Shown here piece by piece: positions 10,674 through 22,271 of a DNA stretch of 64,000 bases (positions are counted from its first letter, which is position 1; each line of letters starts with the position of its first letter). The notes beneath the pieces are model-generated. The model did not search any database. It was not told the DNA's origin and worked only from the letters and a program-made list of their open reading frames with translations. Source of the DNA: Panicum virgatum (Eukaryota; Streptophyta; Magnoliopsida; Poales; Poaceae). The position numbers and the translations under genes were made by a program. The stretch lies in NCBI RefSeq assembly GCF_016808335.1, contig NC_053146.1:4007015-4071014 (forward strand). Direction: 5' to 3'.

Positions 10674-13479
10674 TTGTTTCCGGTTCAACAAGCCCATCGC
10701 CGGCCTGCCAGCCGGCCCAACACGCGAGCCGCCACTCTAGCCACCCGACCTCACCGTTCCGCCGCCTCCGTCCGCCCCCACCGAGCCTCCCCGCTCCGCG
10801 CCGCCGCCCGGGCCTCCCCAGCTCCGCCTCTGCCCCCTAGGCCTCCCCAGCTTCGCTGCCGTCGCAAGCATGGTCGCAGGGTCGTCCGTCGGCCGCATCG
10901 GCGCCGTGGGCCGCCGTGGCATCGGCGCCGCGCGTCGGGGCTTCGCCGCCACCGCTGGGGACGCCGTCCCTCGCCGGCTCGCGAAGGCGGAGGTCCCTCG
11001 CCGGCTCGCGAAGGCGGAGGAGAAGGTGGAGGAGCAGCTGACGGCGAACCAGATCTTCTGAAGAGCCTGGCGACCGAGGTGTCCTCCTCCACCTCCAGGG
11101 AGCTTCACTTCCTCCGTGGCGAGGTCGCGAGGATGGAGTATCAACTCTCCGCTGCACGTGCTAGGTACAGGTGCGGTATCCACGGCTCCCCTCCCTGCCC
11201 ATCACCCCCCCCCATTACCGCGCTTAGGGCCTTTGCTAAGCCAGCGTGAAGACCCTTATGTCCAAGTAAATCTGTTACAAGACTAACTGGAAGGACCTGA
11301 CCACCAAATCACAAAGCACAAAGGGCTAAAGTAAATCAGATCTATGATTAGAGTTGTACCTTAACAACTAAGAGTTTCATCAGTGTCATGTGATTCTTCA
11401 TCCAGTAAACTTTACTGAGTAAACTTCAGATGCTTATTTTAGAGCAAGAAACAAAAAAATAGAACTGCATTATAGTTGATTCAGTTAACTGAGTGTGCAC
11501 TGATGTCAAAGAACCATGATACATAATAACATGTTGGACCAACTTCTGTGTTTGCTGAGGCATTGAGGCAACTAATAGTGCCATGTGAAATGGAGGGTGG
11601 CACTATATAACCTCATTTTCCGTACCAAAAATATAAGGGTTAATAATTGCCATACTATTCAAACAAACAGGCCAAGAGTCTTATCCAAAATTCAGAGCAT
11701 GTAATGGCCATACGATGTCTGAAAACCAAAAACATCTCTGAAAGGAAGACAATGAGTTTAATCTCAAACCTACAACACTAAATGCAATTGTAGTGACACG
11801 GCCACACAAAGTCAAAAGCACTGAACTATACATTACTTGAACCAGAAGTATCAACACTGGACTATACATTAACTGACAACAGCACATCCTTTTTCTCTCG
11901 TAGACAATCTTTTGACAAGAAAAGCAAACAACCATTTTGCAACAAATCATTAGGGCATCTCATGGAATCGTCATGTCCATTAGGGCATCATTCCATCAGT
12001 TCAGTTAACTACTCTGTAAGGCTACCCGAACCCTGGCCTCGGCCTTTTTAATTTAAAAGTTCCTTTTTCACTGTGGGGAGTCCCCCACAGTCTCGTTCAA
12101 AAAAAAAATGATCTTGGCAAGGACAGGGTTCACTGGCAATGATTCAAGTAACTATACAGCTATTAACTTATAGAAACACAGAAGTTTTTTTTATAAAGCT
12201 TGTAACACAAAAAAATTGCGATGAAATAAATAGGAGCTGAAAATTTAACTGAGTAGCACAAAAATATCTTCAGATTTCAAAAAACTGTGTTATAGCAATT
12301 TTTTAGAAAAATAATAACAGGCCTATACAAAGCTAATTGATTGCTGACTGAATGCAACAAAGATCAAGAGATCAAGTTATCTTTACTATGAGTAGGACTT
12401 GCATTCCAGAAGCAGTCTGACAAATCAAATGATGGAAGTCAACTTCTGAATTCTAAGACCTGCATTGTCAAAAACCATCAAATCAAATGATGGAAGTCAA
12501 CTTCTGAATTCTAAGACCTGCATTGTCAAAAACCAAGGCTTCATGTTCCTAGCCATGCTAAGATGCTATGCGATGCGATGGTGATCTGATGGCTAAGATG
12601 TGACGCTGGCTGACTCAAGGGGAGGCAGACCCACAGTAGCGGTAAACAGATTTCGTTCTTTTTAAGTAGTAGAGATAGAGAAATGGTTAGTATTGCAGTC
12701 ACCAAGTCATTCAAAGTCTATGCAGTAAACAATGGAGCATGAGTCTTTAAATCAGTACATCGAGAATTTCCAGTATGAGCTTGTTCAGTACTTATATCCT
12801 GTTACTTTTCTGTACCGCTTTCTCTCACTCTGCATGCAAGTTGCAGCTTAGAAGAAAAAATTCTCTCCCCGCATGGAGACCAAACTGATATAGTAAATTT
12901 CTCTCCTTAAATGTTGCTAGTTTCATATATACAATGGTCCAATAGTTTTGCTTGTTTAGAGTCCAGGTTTTGTGTTTTGAGATGCAAGCATTGTGCTGTC
13001 AATATCTGGAACTGTTGATACACCAGTTTTAGATAAGAAAAATTAGTGTTCGAAGACAAAAATTTACTTAAGACCATATCTTTTAAGAAAAATTTACTTA
13101 AGACAAGGGCAAGTTCAGTTACCTTTTGTGCATATGTGGTTCTGTGTGGTCAATTTAAAAATGGTTGCATAATAAGCTTAAGACACAGACCAGTTGCCAG
13201 GTCCAGTTCTTTTATGTGCAAGTGTATTACTAGCCTGTGCTTCACAGTGCTGATGGGGTTACCCTGCAAGTATTTATTTTTAATTTGATCATGCCATAAT
13301 CCCTCTCCATTTTCCAATTTCTACTGGGTGATGTAAGACTGATTATTATCATTGGTGGTCTATCCATTTCTGGCAGGGACAACATGATTGAGACAAAGAG
13401 GTACATGGTGGAGATGACGTGTGGGATCCTTGCCACCATGGGGTTTTTCACTATCGTAGCCATGCACCTCCTACACTGA
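10674..13479 (+). CDS. possible small coiled-coil, tail-anchored membrane protein gene; reading frame uncertain
   Basis: Two exons can be joined at GT-AG sites: exon 1 ending at 11164 (GCTAG|gtacag) and exon 2 at 13377-13479, ending TGA. The shared C-terminal part contains SRELHFLRGEVARMEYQL (amphipathic helix), then a hydrophobic segment beginning MTCGILATMGFFTI and ending HLLH. This resembles the helix plus C-terminal membrane anchor of CCDC90/DUF1640-type mitochondrial proteins, but similarity is weak. One frame is open from ATG 10674 and gives 197 residues, with an odd Arg/Pro/Ala-rich N-terminus. An alternative start at 10870 in another frame gives a more natural organelle presequence, but needs one extra base near 11052 to join. 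A 27-bp unit is duplicated in tandem at about 10965-11020. Gene or recent pseudogene; function unknown. Confidence 0.4.
12421..12536. repeat. tandem duplication, 2 x 58 bp
   Basis: The two 58-bp units are identical over about 55 positions and lie in the intron of the putative gene at 10.7-13.5 kb. Near identity points to a recent duplication. Confidence 0.85.
12615..12675 (-). mobile_element. Helitron-like 5' terminus
   Basis: On the minus strand the sequence begins A|TCTCTACTACTTAAAAAG, a terminus common among grass Helitrons and consistent with insertion between A and T. The other end of the element was not identified, so its extent is unknown. Confidence 0.45.
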
Positions 13480-14340
13480 TGTGCTGGGTGTCTTTTTGGG
13501 AGAGTGGAAGGAAAGATGATGTGTTAATTGACGGGAAGATGTAGTGTCGATTGAAAGTGAGATTTACAAACATTGGAATGGATTGGATGTTTTATTTATT
13601 TGATGATGTGTAATAACTCCATGCACTGAATGTTATCTAGGCTTCAGTTTCGACGTTGCATCACCTGGTATTGGTACCGAGAATAAAGGAAATGCTCAAA
13701 ATATCAAGCATAAATGATTGACTACATTATAGTTATGCTAGTGGTCTGATTTGTTACTCTACCCTTTTCTTGTTTACCAGTGATCGTTCCCATATGTTTT
13801 ATTTCTTTTTCCAGGTTAGTGTTCCTGGGCATATATATACTTTGCAGTCTTGATTTTGTTGACATGGAACATCTAGCACCCTTGCCATTGTGGACAAAAT
13901 GGTGCGCTACCGGCCTCTAGCTTTACAGCTTCTTAAAGGTCTTCCAAAATCAAGTAGAGTAGCAGCATTACTTGAGGTCATACGGCTAAAGACACTTTGC
14001 TTCATCCACTGCTGCATTTGATTGGACCCTTGCCCTGTAACACCAGGAAGACTGAAGTGTCACTTGTGTAGGCTTCTTAGCTATACCATTTGTTAATATA
14101 TTGCCTTCTTTGAAAGTTGAAGAATAGTGTTGTCTATATAATTGCTTTTTGTCAACCGGATGACATTGCTTATCGTCTATTGATGTTTTAACCGGATTTA
14201 ACATTCCTTGCTCTAGATTGCAGCTTAATGTATACCTCTGAAAATGGACCTTAAATAATATTCTCTTTCTCTTTCTGTGTTAATTTTTTTATGATATATG
14301 ATTTTTATCTACCATTTAAGTTAAATACTCTAACTCCTAT
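13480..14340. other. downstream flank, no gene seen
   Basis: AT-rich sequence after the putative membrane-protein gene; its first 200 bp may be that gene's 3' UTR (aataaa-type signal at about 13682). No supported coding region. Confidence 0.4.
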
Positions 14341-14744
14341 ACACCGTGGAGAGGGAGCTCCCTCAGCGCTCCTTTACCTCGGGACGCCACGTGCCGTGAC
14401 TGGAGCGGACGCCCGATGCGGCCTGTGTTTTCCCTGGCACCGCCCGCCCCCGCGCCCGCGGCGCGACCCACCGTGCTCCACCGCCTCTCGCTGCGCCTCG
14501 GGCCCGCCATGCTCCACCGCCTCTCCCTCGTGGGCCCACAGGTCAGGACCCGTGCCCCGCCTCCAGGGGACGCCGCGGCTTCTTGCTGCGCTTTCCTCCT
14601 CTTCATTTGGCGGCGGCGGTCTAGGGTTTCGGAAGGGGGCGATGCCAGCGTGAGCCTAGGCCTGCTTCGGTCGAGGATCCCGCCGGCGGCGAGCGCACAC
14701 CCAGTGCGACGCCCCGCCGGCCCGGCCGGCGCCTCCGTCCTCGA

Positions 14745-15039
14745 GGTGCGCTCCGGCGGCCCAGGCGACCGCAGCATTTCCTCTGAGCTCTCCACGGCTG
14801 CGGTAAGCTCCGTTCCCTCCACACCTCAGGTGGTCTGCAGATCTGTGCGATTCTATGAAACCTAGGCCCGTCGGATTGCATGGTGGTTTTGCCATTTGCT
14901 GCTGATGCTTGCGTTCTTGCTCCAGGCGCCCTCCCGCAGCCCACGCGACCCCAGCATTTTCCTCTGCTCTCTCCACGGCTGCAGTAAGCTTCCCTCTCTC
15001 CAAAGCTGTTGTAGTCTGCAGATCTGTGCGATTCTATGA
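14745..15039. repeat. diverged direct duplication of about 115 bp
   Basis: 14745-14858 and 14924-15039 share the same order of blocks (GCGACC..CAGCATTT, CTCTCCACGGCTGC, GGTAAGC/AGTAAGC, CTGCAGATCTGTGCGATTC), offset about 180 bp. The surrounding GC-rich region 14341-15150 could be a gene leader, but no protein family was recognised in its frames. Confidence 0.65.
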
Positions 15040-15348
15040 GCTCCGAATCAGTCGTTTGCCTTGACGTATCGTCGTCAAGGTCCTTCATGGGAGCAACCTC
15101 CTGCTGCAGCTGCGTCTCCGATCCACTTGTGCCGGCGAAGGTTGTCTGCCTCAATTAAGCTAATTAGGCCTAACCCATCTTATCACATTTGCTCATCACG
15201 AGTCCAGTGCCAATTCTAGGTACAACTAGCCCTCTCTCTCCTCAAATGGTGTAGTGTGGTTGATTGAAATCCTTTCGGTACACTTATTTCCCCAAATTTA
15301 TCTACAATTTCTGCCTGCAGCATTTTGTGTGCTCATCATTTGCTACAG

Positions 15349-15440
15349 GTCTGTCAAGCAAGCATATGTGCTTGAACATGCAGCGATTCCCAATGAGGCA
15401 TCTCTGTGGGTGATTGATAGATTGAATAGCAAAAGGAAAG
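15349..15440 (+). other. exon-like segment of unknown origin
   Basis: A 92-bp stretch flanked by a good acceptor (tgctacag) and a GT donor encodes SVKQAYVLEHAAIPNEAS and onward without stop. No partner exons are convincing. The rest of 15.1-17.0 kb is AT-rich with nothing assigned. It could be a gene remnant carried by the Helitron whose 3' end lies at 17067. Confidence 0.25.
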
Positions 15441-17037
15441 GTGATAACCTACATGTATTTCATCATTTTTTGCCAATGTTGCAAATCTTATTATCAACAT
15501 GATTAAATATGTTCATCTACCAATTTCTATTGTTCTGAAATCAGTTTCTTTTTTAATTAACTAAGGAGGTTTTTGGCAAGTTTTGTTACTCTGAAACCTA
15601 CCATAAATCTAGCACCTGCGCACCTCAACTCTTATACTTTCCATATCACCTCATATAAATCATCTTTGACTTTGCTTTCAATATTGGAAAATCATCTGAA
15701 TAGTTTTGGCTACATCTGAATGCTAAACGGGGTATATAGTTTGGCTATAGAAGCTATTTAGTTCACTGTTATTAGGTTTGTAAATTTTGTTCCCCATCAT
15801 GTTGCTTTGATCCCTGTAGCTTTATTTACCTCTGTTTGGCCAGGATGCACCATGGACAACCAATTTCCACAAGACAAAGTTGCAGTGTGTAGTTCAGTAG
15901 ACCGTGCAATGGTATAACTTTTCAGAACATTTCAGTAGACTGTGTCTTTTCCTTATTAAAAATAAAGAACATTTCAGAACATACTAAATGTTCTGAAGTA
16001 TTCTATCTTGCAGCTCTTTGTGGTAATTCAATGTTCTGAAATAGCCAAGATTACATGTCTAATTAAGTTACATGCCTATACTGAGAATGTTCTGAATGCT
16101 CTATCTCAAATTAATATGTATTTTAGTATACTAGAATTTCATAAGATAGGAAGGTACAATCAGATTGATTCTTTTCTCATTTCCTCTTCTATTTTTCGTA
16201 GTATTCTGTTGCCCCATGGCAGTATCAGATTGTTTCTTTAAAGCATTGAATTTGTAATGTTGCTCGAGGCACCCTACAAAGCATGAGCGACATATAGCTA
16301 CACACCTTTATTCTTATTGATTATTAGATCAAGGGGATACTATTTTCATTTACATATATCTTTTTTTAGACTTTACCTTGTGAATTGTGATTCCAAAGAA
16401 CAAGAACCATGAACAAGATCCTTTTTGGAAATTTTAGGTGCAATCATGAAATTGGTATGCGATATCAGTTTAGTCTTTGATTCTAAATGTTTGGCCCTTT
16501 GGGTGAAAGGTTCATTTTCTTTTCTCATTACTGGCTTTTCTTGCAAGTACTTTGGGTTCTAGGAATTGATGCAGTAATCTGGGTTCTATTTTGAATGGTT
16601 ACATATTCTCGCACGATGCCATATTTTTTCATCTCATGCTATTTCTTTGCCGAAACCATCAATATCGTCTCATGCTATAATATGTCAGCTCTAATTCACT
16701 TTCATGTATCAGTTTTGAAGCAGGCCGACACTACAAATCGCCACTATCTTGCACTTGCTGCTCAGAGCCACAACATATGCAGTCATTTGTGCTTTATCAT
16801 TTACAATTGTAATTGACCTATCTTTGTGATGAATAATATCATGGCCTTAACCAGTTTTTGACTTCTAATGTTCTATGCTTTCGTGTCATTTGATAGTTGA
16901 TACCTATTTGTATTGTGCATTAGTTTGCCGCTCTTAAAAAGGGGCCTTGCTTTTTGTTGCTTGGATGACTGCTAGCACAGCCCTGTGCCTTCCGTATCTA
17001 TCACCGTATGACACACACCAGCACGCACATGAAGCAC

Positions 17038-17067
17038 CGGCGCAGCGAAGCGCGCCAATCTTCCTAG
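17038..17067 (+). mobile_element. Helitron-like 3' terminus
   Basis: A short hairpin (GGCGC-loop-GCGCC, 17038-17057) is followed by CTAG and then T, the layout of a Helitron 3' end (hairpin, CTRR, host T). The matching 5' end is not identified. Confidence 0.55.
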
Positions 17068-19768
17068 TATTCTCTATCTGTAGTCTGCACTAAGCACCTA
17101 TGTAAAAAAAGTGGTATGAGGCTGTTTTCTTCTTACTTATATGTTTTTTGTCTGTGGTGTTAGCTTCCATCTTTAAAAAAGATGTAGAGCCCTTTCAAAT
17201 TGGACTGTTTTCTTCTTTCTTATATGCACTGATTGGACTGCAAATTAGTATTTGATTTTCCTAAGAATGTAAATTTGTCATCTCATCTGATCTACAAATA
17301 GAATCCCATTATCCCAATAGTACCATCAGACAGCTACAACAACACTTGCAGAGTCGATGCAACCCAAGAAGATGCTGACATCTGTTGTGTAAAATGTAAA
17401 GTTTATTCTTAGATTCATTCTCGTGATGTGTTGTTCTTTGCCTGTGCCGAGAAAAGTTTCATAATTTTAGCAGACAAAGTTGTATCAAAATTTTATTCTA
17501 AATCTTTGTCTGTGCTAAGAAAACTTCCACTATATGCTATATGAATTCTTTGCATATGCTAAGCAAGTTTCAGAAGACTTCATCTAGATATTTTGGTCAT
17601 CATGAAAGTGAAAGGAAACATCTTGATATGTACATAAAATGGAGGTATGTTCGGATTTATCCATGTATATGCTGATTCATGATAAAAATGAATGGAAACA
17701 CCAAATTTAGATTGATAAAGTCAATGCCATTGTAACTGTATATGAGCTTGTTAAGGTAAAGGGATAACTTAATGGTTGAAGAATAACTATGGTTAAATAT
17801 GACTAATTGATGTGACTGAATCTATTCATACTTCACAGTTTATAGGTGTTAGTGATGCTGCCGTTGTCTCATAGTATCTGAAAAAGCTGTGACAAGGGTT
17901 TCAACTATTCTGAAATAAGCTACTTCTATGTTGGACAGCTGTCCATATCTTCAACTTCTATCAGCATACAGATAACCTGTCAAAGGAGGACATTTCAGAT
18001 ATGTTTTCTAAAGAAGGAAGTTAAGAGGTAGGTTTCAGGATTATAAGTTATTGTCAGTTGCACCCTGTTATTTTATTCCTCATGTTATGATTTTTCAACA
18101 ATTATTCCTATTTATACGAATGCTGGAATTGGCTTGGCAAGTGAAGGTTTGAAGAATTCAATAGAGAAGGCATTGGTTGGTGCTGGAGTGGTCCTTTCAT
18201 CCCCAAGGTTTGTGATTCCTATTGTGATTTTTGGATTATCGGCTTTCTCAGCTCATTTCCAAAACAACACTTTTAGTTTTTAGGTGAACACTACTATGCT
18301 ATTGTACTAGATTTTTTTATTGGCAAACCATGTTAGACTTATCTTTAACCCATGCTATTCTAATTATATAGTAAGAGTTGTCATCCTGAATCCCTGGATA
18401 ATTGGCTTACTTTACGGAGCTTCTTCCAAGGATGATGGGTTTCCTTGCATACCAGGCTTCAACTTTGGTACAAATCTACGGAGGACCTCTGATTGGTACT
18501 TTCTCAAGAAAGGACATGGGAGCATATGTAAATTAAATGTATATTCTATGGGTTCTGAATACTTTTGAACCAGTTATTGCTGAGTTCTTCGTGCTAGCAC
18601 AACGAACCGACTAAGTAACATGCATCAACATGTTCAGTCGGATCAATTTTTCAAAGTATTAGCTGGAACGCGTATGCTTGTAAAGGTTATATCTATATGT
18701 TTCCTATGCATCAATTTGTGCTCTTTTGTATTCTAGAAATTTTATGCCACTATAGATTGCTGAGAGCTCATTTTTATAGTTGAGGTCATGATAGGGTGCG
18801 CAAGACGCGCCAAATGTTCTAGTAAGGTAATTCAGCCTGTGTTTGACAGATACTCATACCCTGACAAGCGAATTCGGAAGTTTGTAAAATGCCTTCAAAT
18901 TGAGAAATGTTTGAACTTGTATCCTCCAAGTCTCAAGAGGAGTACAGAGTCCTTTCTATGCTGTCCATACAGTTTTGAGTTTCTCGATCGATTCTTGGCT
19001 GTTTAAGGTCAGCACAGCTCACCAAGCTACTTGTTGCTCCCGAGAGGAGGATGATAAAACTGAAGGCTAACACTGCAGGGGCGCTGCGTGCTGTGCTGTG
19101 CATCACGGTGGGTCGGTCGGTGGAGTGTCCCAATGCATGAGCATGGTACGCCAACACAACTTGATGCATGCTCTGTTGTACACTACTTGGCATTCAACAA
19201 GTCTCGAGGCCTCATCATGCCATCTTACTCTGCTCTTACCTTTCCTCTGTTTTCCTGCAGGTGATGCTTGATGATGGCACAGCGAACAAGAGACAGAGGA
19301 GGTGATAGGCACCCAATGATTCAACATTGCTACCAACCTAGCTACCATCTCCTCCTCCCCTGTATTCGCGTAGCTGCTGTGCTTTCAGTTTGGAATATCT
19401 CGGGAGTCAGAGCATCCTCTGTATACGATGATCGATCCTCCAACAGAGCATCCCTTTCCAATGCCCGTGGTGACTTACTAGTCAGTTTCTTTTCTTTTCT
19501 TTTGACAAGAAGCTTATTACTAGTCAGTTTGATTGAAGCAGTCGTCGTTACTGATGACTTTGCTACTCTGACAGCAACATCGCGTGTCCAAACTTTGAAA
19601 GATGGTCTTTGACATCAACAAAAAGTCAACAACTAAAAGTACATGAAGATCTACCGCGTGATCGATTGTCATTCCACCATCAACTTTTCAGAGAGATGTA
19701 GCAGCCCTACGCAAGCAGTGATCGCATCACAGCCAACTCGATCCCCGGTCTACCCAACTTTACTCGCC
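17068..19768. other. non-coding region with two weak gene-like scraps
   Basis: Mostly AT-rich. About 18125-18205 can be read as AGIGLASEGLKNSIEKAL and onward up to a possible GT donor, and about 18415-18535 as LLPRMMGFLAYQASTLV and onward to a stop. Both are on the plus strand and could be exons of one decayed gene; I do not recognise the family. The remainder holds nothing I can support. Confidence 0.25.
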
Positions 19769-19778
19769 TATATATATA
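19769..19778 (+). promoter_or_regulatory. TATA box of the GST gene
   Basis: TATATATATA lies 100 bp upstream of the GST start codon, a fitting distance for a core promoter with a leader of about 70 nt. Confidence 0.6.
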
Positions 19779-19878
19779 GCCTATCCTTGCATGCTCTTCA
19801 GTAACAGCAGCGCCATCACCCACAATCCCATTTACCAAAGCTAGCGAGTAGCCAGTCATCGCTGACCTGCCGTCTGCC

Positions 19879-20586
19879 ATGGCGGCGGCGGCGGCGGCGA
19901 GGAGCCAGGAGCACGAGGAGGCGGTGACGTGCGTGGACTTCTGGTGCAACGAATTCGGGATGCGGGCGCGGATCGCGCTGCGGGAGAAGGGGGTCCCCTT
20001 CGCCTTCGTCGAGGAGGACCTCCGCGTCCGGCGGCGGAGCGACCTCGTGCGCCGCATGAACCCGGTCCACCGCTCCGTCCCCATCCTCATCCACGGCGGC
20101 CGCCCGGTCTGCGGCTCCCTGAACATCGTCGAGTACGTCGGCGAGGTCTGGAGCGGCGGCCAAGAGCAAGAGGGCACCCGCCGCCTGCTCCCCGCCGACC
20201 CGCTCGAGCGCGCGCGCGCCAGGTTCTGGGCCGACTTCGTGGACCGGGAGGTGTACGGCGCGCAGACGAGGTTCTTCACGAGCCGCGGCGAGGCGAAGGC
20301 GGCGGCGATGGCGGATCTTCTGGGGCACCTCCGGCGGCTGGAGGCGGTGCTCGGGGACCGGGCCTTCTTCGGCGGCGACGGGTTCGGGTTCCTGGACGTC
20401 GCCCTGGTGCCGTTCTCGGCCATGTTCCACGGGTACGAGCGGCACGGCGGGGTGGACATGGCGGCGGAGTGCCCCGCGCTGGTGCGGTGGGTGGCGAGGT
20501 GCGCCGAGAGGGAGAGCGTGCGCGGCGTGCTCCCCTCGGGCCACGACATGTACGAGATACACATGGAGTTTTACAATATTGAGTGA
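19879..20586 (+). CDS. tau-class glutathione S-transferase, atypical active site
   Basis: A single-exon ORF of 235 residues. The N-terminal thioredoxin-like half (about 14-95) contains GMRARIALREKGVPF, MNPVHRSVPILIHGGRPV and SLNIVEYVGEVW, all diagnostic of plant tau GSTs. The helical C-terminal half (about 105-225) contains RARARFWADFVDREV and GFGFLDVALVPFSAMF. Such enzymes conjugate glutathione to electrophiles in the cytosol. The usual catalytic serine in the W-x-SPF box is absent: the protein reads DFWCNEFGM. The Glu-Ser pair that binds glutathione reads CGSLNI, with Gly in place of Glu. These changes predict altered or lost conjugating activity. The tau-class intron near the domain boundary is also missing. 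The start is supported by the TATA box 100 bp upstream. The family is certain; activity is not. Confidence 0.92.
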   Translation: MAAAAAARSQEHEEAVTCVDFWCNEFGMRARIALREKGVPFAFVEEDLRVRRRSDLVRRMNPVHRSVPILIHGGRPVCGSLNIVEYVGEVWSGGQEQEGTRRLLPADPLERARARFWADFVDREVYGAQTRFFTSRGEAKAAAMADLLGHLRRLEAVLGDRAFFGGDGFGFLDVALVPFSAMFHGYERHGGVDMAAECPALVRWVARCAERESVRGVLPSGHDMYEIHMEFYNIE

Positions 20587-21131
20587 GTGAACGGACATGA
20601 CAATAATGTATAGTGTGACAATATGGATGCAGCGAAATGATTTGATATTCAGAGGGATCCAACCTACATGATCGATGCCTTCAAAGTTTCAAGACAGAGT
20701 TCACCCTGGCTACGCTCAGGGCAAAAAGTCACTACAAACAACGCATGTTAGAATGGCTAGATGCTATTGTGTAATTTTACTGATCTTCTTTGTAACTTTT
20801 TTTGTTTCCTGATTTGAGACAGCTGTGTTTGTACTTTTTCCTCTTTTTTAATTTATAATCAGTAGGGGAAACCTCTCATGTTTCATAAAAAAAATGTATA
20901 GTGTGACAACTAGCTCGGGTACTTTTAAGCAAGTTATTAATACTCTGAACATTAATAATGCGTCGACATCGAGGCACATGTGAAATGTACAGTTCCAATC
21001 TCTTGTAGACACGTACGTGATGGTAGGAGACGCGTGCGTGGCTTTGACATGCATGTACGATGGGCGTTCGAGAGCTTGATCGCGGGTGTTTTAGGAAAAC
21101 AAAAATTTGTGTGATATTAAATTAAATTAAA
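20587..21131. other. GST 3' flank, no other gene
   Basis: Contains the likely 3' UTR of the GST gene (aataatg near 20603) and low-complexity T-rich sequence; no further coding region seen. Confidence 0.4.
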
Positions 21132-21160
21132 CTAGGCTATCCGTGCTACTGCACAGGCTA
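21132..21160 (-). mobile_element. Helitron-like 3' terminus (minus strand)
   Basis: Read on the minus strand: GCCTGTGC-AGTA-GCACGGAT hairpin, then AGCCTAG followed by host T. The hairpin has one mismatch. Any element would extend to the right; its 5' end is not identified. Confidence 0.45.
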
Positions 21161-21628
21161 ATTAAAATTAATATAATAAAAATAAAAATTATCTATCTCA
21201 CATTATGTTTCATCTATTAAATATTCTAACACATACTATACACATTTAGTTATAACCAACCCAGAGCCGCATCTGTCACCTGAATAATTTTTGTTTGCAG
21301 GAAGCTAGGAGAAGGGTGATTATATACGAAGATCTGGAGAGAGGCTGGGCAGGCTCCGGGAGTCGATCAGGATCAGACGCGAAGCGTCGTCCATCGAGGA
21401 AGCAAAGATGCTCAAGATAGAGCGGGAGGAGCTGGGTTGCAAACCTTGGTTTGGCCAACTACTTTTTTATTTCGTGACCGTGCTTTATTATGTTTTTCAT
21501 TAAGGGGAAATCAGTTAGAGACACAAATTTGATGCGGCCGAACAGAATTTGATCAACACAAGAGTACAAAAGATTAAAAATAGAGAAACATTGAAAAAAT
21601 GCATACACAAGCGAAAACTTACACCAAA

Positions 21629-22271
21629 CACTACGGGATCCAGGCAGTTTACTGTGTGCCAGAGGCACACGACAAAGACTTTCCCATGAGCTTTCTGGCC
21701 TTTGCCGTGTGTAACACACGGCAAAAAGCCCCACGACAACCAAACATCGGCAAAGAGACTTTACCGTGTGTCTTTTATCGGGCACATGACAAAGTCTTCG
21801 CCGTGTGTTAAGTCTGACACTCGGCAAATTTTTTTGAAAAACATAAAAAAAGCATGCCCCGCCGCTGGGGCCCCCACGCCAGACCCCACCACGCAAGCCT
21901 GGGCCCACCATGCGCGGGCTGCAGACCCAGCATCGGCCTTTGCGCGCCGGCCGGAGGTGTGGCCACCGCCGCCGCTGGGGGAGTGGGCCCGAGGTGGCCG
22001 GCGGCCGGCGCCGACTGCCACACGCGCGCACATGCCTGGGGCGCGCCGGCCGGTGGCGCGCCGGTCGTCGCCAGAGCCGAGCTCGCACCCGTCGTCGTCT
22101 CCCCGTTCGGCCCGCCACTGCCGCTGCCCGTTGAGCTTGCGCGCGCATGCCGGGGGCGCACCAGCCACCGCTGTAGGGCGGGCCCTCGCCGGCCGGAGCC
22201 GAGCCCGCCGTCCTGCGCCTCGGTCGCCACCTTCCCGCCGGCCAGCCGCGCCCGACGTCGCCCGCCGCCGG
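21629..22271 (+). mobile_element. left end of a CACTA-type element, same family as 8179-8824
   Basis: Starts CACTACGGGATCC; the relic at 8.8 kb starts CACTACCGGATTC on its strand. It contains repeated TTTGCCGTGTG units and their inverses up to about 21830, then GC-rich filler. A hAT element splits it at 22271, and host-element sequence resumes at 23328. The right CACTA terminus is not found, so the element is truncated or decayed. Confidence 0.65.

Noticed and set aside
12015..12112. Retroposon-like tail (GGGGAGTCCCCCAC hairpin followed by an A run)
   Set aside because: No flanking target duplication could be found and no body is recognisable.
14337..15154. Overlapping ORFs of 115-177 residues on both strands
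   Set aside because: GC-rich composition keeps all frames open; no family motif and the duplicated blocks break any single reading.
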